From an uncultured Erysipelotrichaceae bacterium (GTDB lineage Bacteria > Bacillota_I > Bacilli_A > Erysipelotrichales > Erysipelotrichaceae): DNA of 64,000 bases. Both the position numbers and the translations under genes were made by a program. The notes under the pieces are model-generated. The model had not been told where the DNA came from. It saw only the letters and a program-made list of their open reading frames with translations, and made no database searches. The stretch's first letter is position 1. Each line of letters opens with the position of its first letter. The stretch is taken from assembly GCA_947036815.1 (NCBI GenBank), contig CAMQRS010000003.1, forward strand, positions 1-64,000, read 5' to 3'. Shown piece by piece: positions 18,357-28,300 of the stretch.

Positions 18357-18370
18357 TGTAAGCGGCTACA
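18357..18370 (+). promoter_or_regulatory. Candidate cre site over the hydrogenase-operon promoter
   Basis: TGTAAGCGGCTACA fits the cre consensus TGWAARCGYTWNCW at 12 of 14 positions and the looser TGNAARCGNWWWCA at 13 of 14. It covers the -35 region of a promoter whose -10 TATAAT is at 18386-18391, an ideal position for CcpA repression. If real, it is a fossil control site, because the operon it serves is broken. Confidence 0.5.
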
Positions 18371-18410
18371 TAAAAATGGTGAAATTATAATAACTTAAAG
18401 GAGATATTAT

Positions 18411-18914
18411 ATGGAAAAAGAATGTTTATGCAATTTAGTGAAAGAATCAGAAGATAGAATAATTGAGATTTGTAACAAGTAAGCAGATAAACCTGGTTCA
18501 TTAATTAGTATTTTGAATGATGTATAAGATGATTTTAGATTTCTTCCTATTCAAGTGCAAGAACTTATTGCTCGACAAACAGGAATTTCCTTATCTGAAA
18601 TTTATGGAGTAGCAACCTTTTATTCGAAGTTTAGCTTAACTCCAACAGGTAAACATAAAGTTAGTGTTTGCATGGGAACAGCATGCTACGTTAAAGGAGT
18701 ACAATCATTAGTAGACGGTTTTGAAAGAGCGTTAGATATTAAAGTAGGAGAAACAACAGAGGATAATGAAGTTACGTTAGAATCTACTAGATGTATAGGA
18801 GCTTGTGGATTAGCGCCAGTAGTTACTGTGGATGTAGATGTATACGGAAGTGTTAAACCAGAAAATATTGCGAACATATTATCTCATTATGTAGATAAGG
18901 ATGGAGTCGAGTAA
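18411..18914 (+). pseudogene. hydC: Broken hydC: [2Fe-2S] NuoE-like subunit of bifurcating [FeFe]-hydrogenase
   Basis: The ATG at 18411 has a good RBS (AAAGGAG) and begins a NuoE/HydC-type protein. The reading frame contains TAA at 18480-18482 and again at 18525-18527. Sequence on both sides and between the stops still reads as the family (ADKPGSLISILNDV, then DDFRFLPIQVQELIARQTG). The second stop falls where homologues have Gln, so CAA to TAA is likely. The C-terminal thioredoxin-fold [2Fe-2S] domain is intact, with cysteines in VCMGTACYVKG and TRCIGACGLAP. The product would have passed electrons between HydB and HydA. Only a fragment from about 18555 could be made. Confidence 0.85.
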
Positions 18915-20801
18915 TGAATCAACAAGAACTGAAAAAGTTAAAAGAAGAACGGTATGAACAAATTAAATTAAGACTCGATAAACAAGCTTTTAACTGTAAG
19001 CATGTTATGGTTTATGGTGGTTCAGGATGTCATTCTGCTAAGTCTAAAGATATTATCGATGAATTACGTAAAATGATTCACGATGAAAAGTTAGACAATG
19101 TTGAAATAATACAAACAGGATGTTTTGGACTATGTACGAAAGGTCCTATTGTATTAGTACAACCAGATGATACGTTCTATAGTCACGTGAAGATAAAAGA
19201 TGTACATGATATTGTATCTTTACATTTAAAAGAAAATAGAATTGTTGAAAGGTTATTAGTGACAGAACCAGATGGTAAAGTGGTTGAGAAATTAGCCGAT
19301 TTATCATTCAATAAGAAACAAAAAATAGTTGTGTTAAAAAATTATGGAATCATAGATCCCGAACAAATTGATGATTATATCGCTTTAGATGGATATAAAG
19401 CATTGGAAAAATGTTTGTTTACTATACAACCTGAAGGAGTTATGAAAAACGATAAAAGATTCAGGATTAAGAGGTCGTGGTGGTGCAGGTTTCTCTACTG
19501 GATTAAAGTGGGAAATATGTGCGAAGGTCAGTGGTGATGTTAACTATGTTGCTTGTAATGCAGATGAGGGAGATCCAGGAGCATTTATGGATTGTTCATT
19601 ATTAGAAGATGATCCACATAGCGTTATTGAAGCCATGTCTATTGCAGCATATGCGACGAATTCTCAATATGGATATGTGTATGTACGTGCAGAATATCCG
19701 ATGGGAATTCATCGATTAGTTATCGCTATTGAACAAGCAAGAGAATATGGATTGTTAGGAAATCAAATTTTAGGAACTACATTTAATTTCGATTTAGAAA
19801 TTAGATACGGAGCCGGAGCCTTTGTATGTGGAGAGGAAACTGCGTTATTAAACTCAGTAGAAGGAAAGCGTGGAGAACCTAGACCAAGACCGCCATATCC
19901 TGCAGAAAAAGGATTATTCCAAAAGTCAACTCTATTAAATAATGTTGAAACTTATGGGAATATTGCTCAAATTATATTGTATGGAGCGGACTGGTATAAA
20001 GGAATGGGAACTAAACGATCTAGTGGAACTAAAGTATTTGCACTAGGTGGTAAAATAAACAATGTAGGATTACTTGAAGTACCAATGGAAATTACTTTAA
20101 AAGAAATCATATATGATATCGGAGGTGGTATTCCCGATAATAAAAAGTTTAAAGCAGTACAGACTGGGGGGCCTTCAGGATGTTGTATCCCAGAGTCTTT
20201 ATTGGATGTATCTGTCGAATATGATGAATTAATTAAAATTGGATCGATGATGGGTTCAGGTGGTTTAATTGTTATGGATGAAGATAATTGCATGATTGAT
20301 ATTGCGAAATTTTATTTAGATTTTACAGTTGATGAATCATGTGGTAAATGTTCACCATGTATGATAGGAACCAAACGATTACACCAAATTCTAGAAAAAA
20401 TCACAAAAGGCAAGGGTACAAAAGAAGTCTTAACAACGTTACACGATTTAAGTATTGCAATTAAAGATATGTCGATGTGTGGATTAGGTCAAACAGCACC
20501 TGACCCAATGTTAAGTACCTTACACTACTTTAGAGATGAATATTTAGCTCATATAGAAGTACATCATTGTCCGGTGGGAGTTTGTAAAGAATTATTGGAA
20601 TACACAATAATCGCTGACAAATGTAAAGGCTATATGTTATGTTCACGTCATTGTCCTGTTGGAGCGATTAAAGGAGCAATTAAACAGCCACACATCATTG
20701 AATTAGAAGAATGTATCAAGTGTTGGCGGTGTGTTAGTAAGTGTAAATTTAATTCGATTGTTTTAAATAAGGCAACACTTAAAGGGATCCATAATGAGTG
20801 A
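18914..20801 (+). pseudogene. hydB: Broken hydB: NuoF-like flavin/Fe-S subunit of bifurcating hydrogenase
   Basis: The start overlaps the hydC stop. The frame is coherent to about 19453, then shifts by one extra base within an A4 run (19454-19457). It resumes as DSGLRGRGGAGF, the NuoF FMN/NADH-binding motif, and stays open to 20801. The N terminus carries a [2Fe-2S] domain (SGCHSAK, TGCFGLCTKG). Further on are FVCGEETALLNS and the [4Fe-4S] motif CGKCSPCMIGTKRL. A C-terminal 2x[4Fe-4S] ferredoxin is present, but its first set reads CKGYMLCSRHCP: the second Cys has become Tyr (TAT at 20631-20633). Frameshift plus ligand loss indicates decay. Confidence 0.87.
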
Positions 20802-22555
20802 AAAAGTATCGATTACCATTAATGGTAATGTGTATGCAGTAGATAAAGAGCTTACGGTATTACAAACTGCAAAGAGTGCAAATATTAATATACCTACCTT
20901 ATGCTATTTAAAAGATATCAATGAAATTGGAGCTTGTCGTATGTGCTTAGTAGAAGTAGAGGGAATGAGAACTTTACAAGCAGCTTGTGTATTTCCTATT
21001 AGAGAAGGAATGGTTGTCTATACTAGTTCTCCAAGAGTGAGAGAAGCTAGACGTATGAATTTAGAATTAATATTATCTAATCATGAAAGAAGTTGCTTCA
21101 AGTGTACAAAAAAATCATTGTGAACTAAGAAAATTATCTGGTGAACTAGGTGTTGATGATATCCGTTTTGATATTGATGCGCCATTCGGTGAAAAAGATG
21201 ATTCAAATACTTCGATTGTTAGAAATAATGCGAAATGTATTCTATGTAGAAGGTGTGTTGTAGTATGTAAACACATTCAAAAAGTAGAAGCTATTGATGC
21301 AACTATGCGAGGAATAAATACTACGATAACGAATGCATTTAATCGTCCTACTGAAGATAACGAATGTGTTTTATGTGGACAATGTGTTAGTGTTTGTCCT
21401 ACGGGAGCATTGCGTGAAAAAAGATGTATTGATCAAGTATTTGATGAAATCTATAACCCGAAAAAACATGTTGTTGTTCAAATAGATCCAGCAGTAAGAG
21501 CGGGATTAGGAGAAGAATTTGGATTACCTATAGGAACGAATGTAACTCCTAAAATTGCAAGTGTAGCAAGAAAACTAGGATTTGATCGTGTATTTGATAC
21601 GAATACAGCTGCGGATTTAACAATTATGGAAGAAGGTAGTGAATTATTAGATAGAGTAAGTAATGGTGGGGTGTTACCGATGATTACATCTTGTAGTCCA
21701 GGTTGGATTAAATATTGAGAACATTTCTATCCAGATTTCATTCCTAATTTATCAAGTTGTAAATCACCTCATATGATGTTTGGTGCAATGTTGAAATCTT
21801 ACTATGCACAAAAAGAGGGGATTGATCCTAAGGATATTGTAGTTGTCTCAGTGATGCCATGTGTTGCTAAGAAATATGAAATTTCTCGTCCTGAGTTTGA
21901 GGTGGATGGATTACGTGATGTAGATTACGTAATTACCACTAGAGAATTCGCAGCGATGGTTAAATTTGCAAGTATCAACTTTAACTTTTTACCTGATGAA
22001 GAATTCGATGCTCCATTTGCACATGCAAATTCTGGATCAGGAGTTATTTTCGGAGTTACTGGTGGTGTAATGGAAGCTGCGATTCGTACCGTTGCAGAAA
22101 AATTAATCGGTCATGAGTTGGATTCAGTTGAATTTAGACAAGCAAGAGGTCCAAAAGGAAGTAAAGAAATCAGTGTGAATGCAGGTGAAATCACAGTAAA
22201 AGGGCTAGTAGTTAGTGGTGTGGGTAATGCCAAAGAAGTATTAGAAGTGATTAAACAAAACAAGGGAGTTTCTAAATATCATTTTATTGAAATAATGGGA
22301 TGTCCTGGTGGATGTATCATGGGTGGAGGTCAACCTATTTATGATTCTGTAGTGAGAGAACACGTTGATGTTTTTAAACTTAGATCACAAGTGTTATATA
22401 AAGCTGATGAAGCCGCACCGATTAGAAAATCACATGAAAATCCAGATGTTAAGGCATTGTATGAAGATTTCTTAGTAGAGCCGAATTCTCATAAAGCGCA
22501 TAAATATTTACATACTAGTTATGCTTCTAAAGGTCGTTTTGGGAAAATGAAATAA
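20794..22555 (+). pseudogene. hydA: Broken hydA: catalytic subunit of [FeFe]-hydrogenase
   Basis: N-terminal [2Fe-2S] domain (PTLCYLKDINEIGACRMCLV) starts at 20794. The frame is lost by one surplus A in an A7 run (21108-21114), inside the His/Cys [4Fe-4S] segment HERSCFKCTKK-NHCELRKL. A second frame runs on with two ferredoxin clusters (CILCRRCVVVC, CVLCGQCVSVCP) to an in-frame TGA at 21716-21718, where homologues commonly have Cys before EHFYPDF. The frame then continues to 22555. All four H-cluster cysteine motifs survive: TSCSPGW, LSSCKSP, VMPCVAKK and MGCPGGCIMGG. No maturation genes (hydE, hydF, hydG) are in the window. Confidence 0.9.
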
Positions 22556-22557
22556 TA

Positions 22558-22590
22558 ATAGTCGTGGCGCAATGCTGCGACTATCCTTTT
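22558..22590 (+). terminator. Terminator of the hydrogenase operon
   Basis: The stem ATAGTCGTGGC / GCTGCGACTAT (two G-T pairs) with a 5-nt loop is followed by CCTTTT. It remains well formed although the operon is broken. Confidence 0.75.
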
Positions 22591-22604
22591 GAAGGAGAAA
22601 AATA

Positions 22605-23489
22605 ATGAAAAAAAAATTTAGTATACTTGTATTATGTTGTCTAAGTATTGAGTTGTTTTCCTGTTCTTTAGATAAAATAAATGAAGGACTACATGTGTTA
22701 GTACCAGCGGGTGCCCCATCATTGGCATTTGCGAGTGTATATGAAGAAATCAATGAAACAGGTACACTGGATGTGGTAGATGGCTCAGATGTGCTGATTG
22801 CAGAGTTATCTAAAAAGGATAGTGAATACGATCTCATTGTAGCACCAATAAATTTAGGTGCAACATTAATAAATAAAGATCCATGCGACTATAAAATGAT
22901 AGGTGCGATTACTTGGGGTAACCTATATCTAGTGGGACAATAAGGAGTCAAGATAAGTGCTGTTGATGAAATTGCAATGTTTGATCAACATAGTGTTCCT
23001 CAACGAGTATTTGAGGAATCAAATTTAAATACTAATGCTAGCCTGACTTACTATAGTTCAGCAACGTTGGTACAACAACAATTATTAGCTGAAAAAGTAG
23101 AGGTAGGATTACTAGCAGAACCTTTAGCTAGCGCTACTATCGCAAAGGCAAAATCGAGTGGAGTTGAATTAACTATAATTGCAGATTTACAAGAAGCATA
23201 TGGAGAAAAAGTATATCCACAAGCTGCTATTTTTGTTAAAGAAGATAGTGATTACACACCTTTGATAAAAGAAATAGACGAATTCACAAATAATGGTTAT
23301 CCCAAAATGGAGCAATATCTAAATGATATAGGCGTGGAAGCACTAGGTTTAGCGAGTGTTGAAATTGCAATGGTATCACTAGAAAGACAAAATATTTCAT
23401 TTTCTTATGCATCTAATATAGAAGAGGAAATAAGATCTTTTTTAGATCTATTTGATATCCACTATGATGAAGCGATGATTATTTTATGA
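22605..23489 (+). pseudogene. Broken ABC-transporter substrate-binding lipoprotein
   Basis: The RBS GAAGGAG and a lipoprotein signal peptide (lipobox LFSC) open a frame that hits TAA at 22941-22943 just after NLYLVGQ. The same frame is open again from the next codon to 23489. Text such as VLVPAGAPSLAFA and DLIVAPINLGATLI resembles the nitrate/sulfonate/thiamine-precursor binding-protein superfamily (NMT1/SsuA-like). Only the stop breaks it; RNA or population data could show whether the stop is fixed. It overlaps the permease start by 4 nt, so it was an operon. Confidence 0.78.
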
Positions 23490-24199
23490 AATATAAATTA
23501 AGTAGTATAGGAATGCTGCTACTTACTTGGTATGTGTTAGCACTGATTGTGAATCGTGAAGTAATTTTACCTATGCCAAATGTTGTTTTTTTAAGAATGA
23601 TTACAATCATTCAAGAACCAATGTTTTATGAAAGTATAATATATACATGTATTAGAGTCATCACTATTTTTTGTATAGTTTTATTTTTGGGAGTGATAAC
23701 TGGTATTGTTGCAGGATTACATAATCCTTTAAAACTATTTCTAGAGTCTTTTTTTATGCTTATTCAATCCATTCCACAAGTAGTATATATTTTATTACTT
23801 ATCGTATAATTAGAAGGAAATAGTGCTATTCTGGTAATGATATTTATTATGATATTCCCAATTTTTTACCACAATAGTGTACAAGGAATTCTACATATAG
23901 ATGACGACTTGGAAGATGTTATTAAGTTTCATAATTATCGTATTTATTACTTAATTACTCGAGTGTATTTACCATTAATAAAATCACAAATTAAGAGTGC
24001 AATACAAACATGTCTACCATTAAGTTTTAAAGTAGGTATTATGGCAGAAGTTTTTATTCAAAGTGAAAAAGGGATAGGAAGTACTATTTATTTTTATCGT
24101 ACAAGTATTGATATGGTTTCTATCTTCGCTTGTGTATTGTGGTCTGTATGCTTGATACTTATCTGTACAAGGGTAATAAAACAATTAGTAAAAGAATAA
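23486..24199 (+). pseudogene. Broken ABC-transporter permease
   Basis: The first frame (ATG 23486, overlapping the binding-protein gene) contains membrane segments and stops with TAA at 23807-23809 after QVVYILLLIV. The frame then continues without another stop to 24199, including FKVGIMAEVFIQSEKGIGS, where SsuC/TauC-type permeases have their cytoplasmic EAA-like loop. No ATPase gene accompanies the pair, and a terminator follows directly. The third component is either encoded elsewhere or already deleted. Confidence 0.78.
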
Positions 24200-24224
24200 A
24201 TCCACTTCATTTAGAAGTGGATTT
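24198..24224. terminator. Bidirectional terminator between convergent genes
   Basis: AAATCCACTTC / GAAGTGGATTT stem with A-rich and T-rich flanks on both sides. It serves the permease remnant and the minus-strand metallophosphoesterase-like gene. Confidence 0.8.
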
Positions 24225-25071
24225 ATTTGCTTTCTATTAAGAATACATGGTATTGAGGATCGGTAAACATTCTGAAATCTGAGCCGGTGGTACCCAATCC
24301 ATTAGAGATATAATATTTGCTATTTCCGACTAAGTATAATCCTTTGGTATACTGTGATGCACCTTCTATTTTTTGGAGGTTACCTAGTAAAGGAAGTGAA
24401 ATTTGACCTCCTAAGGTATGTCCAGCTAGTGCAACATCTACACTGTTTTGACCAAGTAAAGATAAACTATCTGGGGTATGCGTGAATAACAAATTGAAAT
24501 TTTTACTACTTGTACCTTCAAAAGCAGTTTCTATATTTGGAGTGGAGTTAATAGTATTGTCTAACCCTATTAGTGTAATGCTTGATGAATCATTGTTGTG
24601 TATTTTAATATTGCTATTACTTAATAATTCAAAATCGGCGTTATATAATATACTGTTCACTAAATCAGGATTCAAATTATCTTTGTCACCTAATACATAA
24701 TATTTTCCAAGGTTCGCATTTAAACCATTTAATTGTTCAGTAATAAATGCAATTTGTGTTTCACTAATGGTTTCATCATTTGGGTTTGAAAATAAGTCTC
24801 CCCCAAATAGTAGGACATCAACATCACTAGAATTTATGGTGTCAAACATTTCGCTTACTCTTTCTTCATCCATAAATTCTAAAAAGTATACATCTGAGAA
24901 ATAACCTATTTTTATATCATTCATAGAGGGTGGTACTTTATCAGAGTTGATAGTTTTAAATTCAGTGTCTAGATTTGTAGGAGCGAAGTATAATCCATAA
25001 AAAACAAAACCAGCAATTACTAAAAAAACCATAATTAACCCCAATAATAATTTGAAAATCATATGTTTCAT
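24223..25071 (-). CDS. YkuE-like metallophosphoesterase-fold membrane protein with missing metal ligands
   Basis: 282 aa: an N-terminal membrane anchor (residues 5-28), then a calcineurin-like fold aligning by motif with YkuE-type phosphoesterases. Of the ligand motifs, DxH reads D60-V-Y62, GD is kept (G91-D92), GNHD reads G128-D-K-D131, the following His is kept (H198 in FTHTPD), and GHxH reads G217-H-T-L220. Several metal ligands are therefore gone, while surrounding family sequence (GGQISLPLLG, ISNGLGTTG) is well kept. The start at 25071 is chosen for AAAGGAG upstream; a longer frame to 25152 has no RBS. It may be a pseudo-enzyme. Confidence 0.8.
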   Translation of the reverse strand: MKHMIFKLLLGLIMVFLVIAGFVFYGLYFAPTNLDTEFKTINSDKVPPSMNDIKIGYFSDVYFLEFMDEERVSEMFDTINSSDVDVLLFGGDLFSNPNDETISETQIAFITEQLNGLNANLGKYYVLGDKDNLNPDLVNSILYNADFELLSNSNIKIHNNDSSSITLIGLDNTINSTPNIETAFEGTSSKNFNLLFTHTPDSLSLLGQNSVDVALAGHTLGGQISLPLLGNLQKIEGASQYTKGLYLVGNSKYYISNGLGTTGSDFRMFTDPQYHVFLIESK

Positions 25072-25320
25072 ACTGTTCTCCTTTTGTTTATACATTTTAA
25101 CACAAGCTGATGAATAAATACATAAGGTGACCTTCAAAATTGGGAGACTCATTAAATAAAAAATATTGTAGAGATGTAAAACCCTTGTGTTTTATAGATA
25201 TTATTGTTATTTACGATGATTAATAGGGATGTTTCTTCCAAAAATCAAACTTTTGAAATTAAAACGATAATAAATTAAATTTATCATCCATTGTATAGTA
25301 TAATAACGGATGAGGTATAT

Positions 25321-28300
25321 ATGAAAAATTTAAATCAACTAAAGCAAAGTACACATCCGATAATATTGAAGAAGGGACATAACTTATTTAAAGAAGGTTA
25401 CGTTTTTTCTTTTTCTTCATATCATATATTTAATGAAACGGTTATAGAAGCGAGTGTTAGAGGAAGCGATAGTAATTTCTATGACGTCTCTTTCACTCTT
25501 GAAAAGAATTCTGGAATTGTATTGAAATCTGAATGTTCGTGTAATGCATTTCATACGTATTCAGGTTTTTGTAAGCATTGTGTTGCAGTTACTTTATATT
25601 ATGAATCAAAAAGCAATATTCGCAATGAAGAAGCAGATACTAATTATATGCTTAAAGATTTATTGGATAAAAATAACAACAGATTGTTAACTCTAATTCC
25701 TTATGAGTATATTGGTAAAGTCAAAATTGAACCAATTTTAGTTTACGACAATCATAAGGCATATATGGAATTTAAAATTGGAATACAACAAATGTATGTG
25801 ATTAAAGATGTGTTTCAATTAGTTGATAATTTCAAATTTAATAAAGAGCATACATATGGAAAAAGTTTAAGTTTTTTACATATCATAGATGTATTAGATA
25901 AACAGTCACTGATGTATTTTTCTCTGATAGAGAAATGGTGTAATGAACATGAAGATCAATACTATAATTTTTCAGCAACGAAATCAATAGAAAAAAGAGT
26001 ACCATTAAATGCTGAATATATGGAACACTTCTTATTGAGTAATAAAAATAATTCTATATTAGTAGAAATGAATTATACGAATCGTACGTATTGGAATATT
26101 AAACATGATGCATATAAACCAACGATAGCTATTCATGAGGTTAATGGTGGGATTGAACTAACCACAACAGATGTAATCGGTGGGGTTAAAGGGATGGATT
26201 CTTATATTTTGTTAAAAGAAGGATGTGTTTATTTCTTGAGTAAACAAACGTTAGATCCAGTATATGAATTTATAGATTGCATCTTACACGCAACTAAGTC
26301 AACAATGTTTATTTCAACAACTGATATCAAAAAATTTGTGAATTATTTATTAGATGATTTAAAACGTGTATTCAATGTAGAAATGAATAATTTTGATACT
26401 CAACCATATATCTTTAATAATCCTGATTTTAAAGTGTATTTAGATTTAATTGATAATAATAAAATTAAACTAAGTGCCATTGCACAATATGAAAATATTA
26501 GTTATTCAATTTTTAGTGAAGAAGATGAGAGTAAACGAAATTTCATTAAAGAAAATGAATTTATCAAAACAATTCAACCGTATATAAATTCATATGATGA
26601 AGACTATGCAGCATTGTGTATTTATGAAGTAGATACCATTTTTGAATTCATGAATGAAGGGTTGTTATTACTTCACGAGAAGTCACAAGTATATGTGTCA
26701 GAGGCATTTAAAGGGATTCGTATTAGAAAGCCTAGTAAAACAAATGTAGGAGTTTCTATTACAAATGACTTATTAAGTATGAATGTAGAAATAGAAAATA
26801 TCACTAGAGATGAAATGTATGAAATCCTTTGTAAATACGAAACAAAAAAACGATATTACAAACTGAAAAATGGAAGTTTTGTTGATATCGAAAACAGTGG
26901 TTTTGAACAATTGATTCAAATGAAAAACGCGCTTAAAATCAATGATAAACAATTTCTTAAAGATGAAATTGTTTTGCCTAAGTTTAGATCATTATTTTTA
27001 GAGGCTACATTTGATATGTATGAGAACTTGAATGTACATAGAGATGGATATTATATGGATTTGATAGAAGGAATGCAGGTAAGTAAAAAGGGTACTTTTG
27101 AAGTGTCAAACTTGTTGAATGCGAGCTTGAAAAAATATCAAAAAACAGGATATTCATGGCTTAAAACACTTCAAAAAAATGGATTTGGTGCAATTTTAGC
27201 TGATGATATGGGATTGGGAAAAACAATCCAAGTAATCGCCTTGTTGTGTAGTGAATATGACAATGCGTTATTGAATAGAAACACATTGATTGTTACACCT
27301 GCATCACTTACGTATAACTGGAAAAATGAATTAACTAAGTTCGCGCCTGCATTACAGGTAGTGCTAGTCGAAGGTGATCAAAAAGAGCGTATGGATTTAA
27401 TTAAAAACCATACAAACAATACGATATTAATTACTTCTTATGATTTATTAAAAAGAGATATAGAACATTATGAGAATGAAGTATTTGCGATTCAGGTAAT
27501 CGATGAGGCGCAATATATTAAAAATGCAAACACGATTGTATCAAAAGCTGCAAAAGCTATTCATGCAAACTTTAAAATCGCATTAACGGGAACTCCGGTT
27601 GAAAATAAATTAAGTGAAATATGGAGTATCTTTGATTATTTGATGCCTGATTATTTACATAGTTCAGCATCGTTTAAGCAGTTGTTTGAAATACCGATAA
27701 TTAAAGAAGAAGATCCTTATGCGTTAAAGCAACTACAAAAAATGGTTACGCCATTCATTTTAAGAAGAAAGAAAAAAGATGTATTGAAGCAATTGCCTGA
27801 TAAAATAGAGGAAAACAAAATTATTCCTTTAGAGTTAGAACAAGAAAAAATATATAGAGCACATGTACAAAAACTAAGAGAGACGATTGAGTCTAGTGAT
27901 GAGATACAATTCAAATCAACGAAAATACAGGTGTTATCTCAATTAACTAAACTTAGACAAATTTGTTGTGATCCTAGTTTATTGCTTGAAGGATATGCTA
28001 AAGAATCTGGGAAAATGGAGTTATGTATGCAGTTGATACATACAGCTATTGAAGGAGGACATAAAGTATTGTTGTTTTCTCAATTTACATCTATGTTAGA
28101 TATTATTCAAAAGAGACTATCACATGAACAAATATCGTATTATAGTTTAACGGGAAGTACAAGTAAGCAAAAAAGAGCTCAACTTGTAGATGACTTTAAT
28201 GGGAATGACACATCTGTGTTTTGTATATCTTTAAAAGCAGGTGGGACTGGATTAAATCTTACGAGTGCAGATATTGTCATACACTTTGATCCGTGGTGGA

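Noticed and set aside
18351-18375. Rex (NADH-sensing) operator in front of the hydrogenase operon
   Set aside because: TTGTAAGCGGCTACA has the outer TTGT half but lacks the TTGTGA/TCACAA symmetry of Rex sites. The cre consensus fits better.
18480-18527. UAA reassigned to Gln, explaining the stops in hydC and other genes
   Set aside because: TAA ends many intact genes in the window (for example recD2, alaS, ruvA, rpsP), and the same operon also has indels and a TGA. Ordinary nonsense mutation is simpler.
21108-21124. Programmed -1 ribosomal frameshift at the A AAA AAA heptamer in hydA
   Set aside because: A -1 shift leads to the wrong frame. The downstream hydA frame needs a +1 shift or loss of one A, and other lesions in the gene have no recoding signal.
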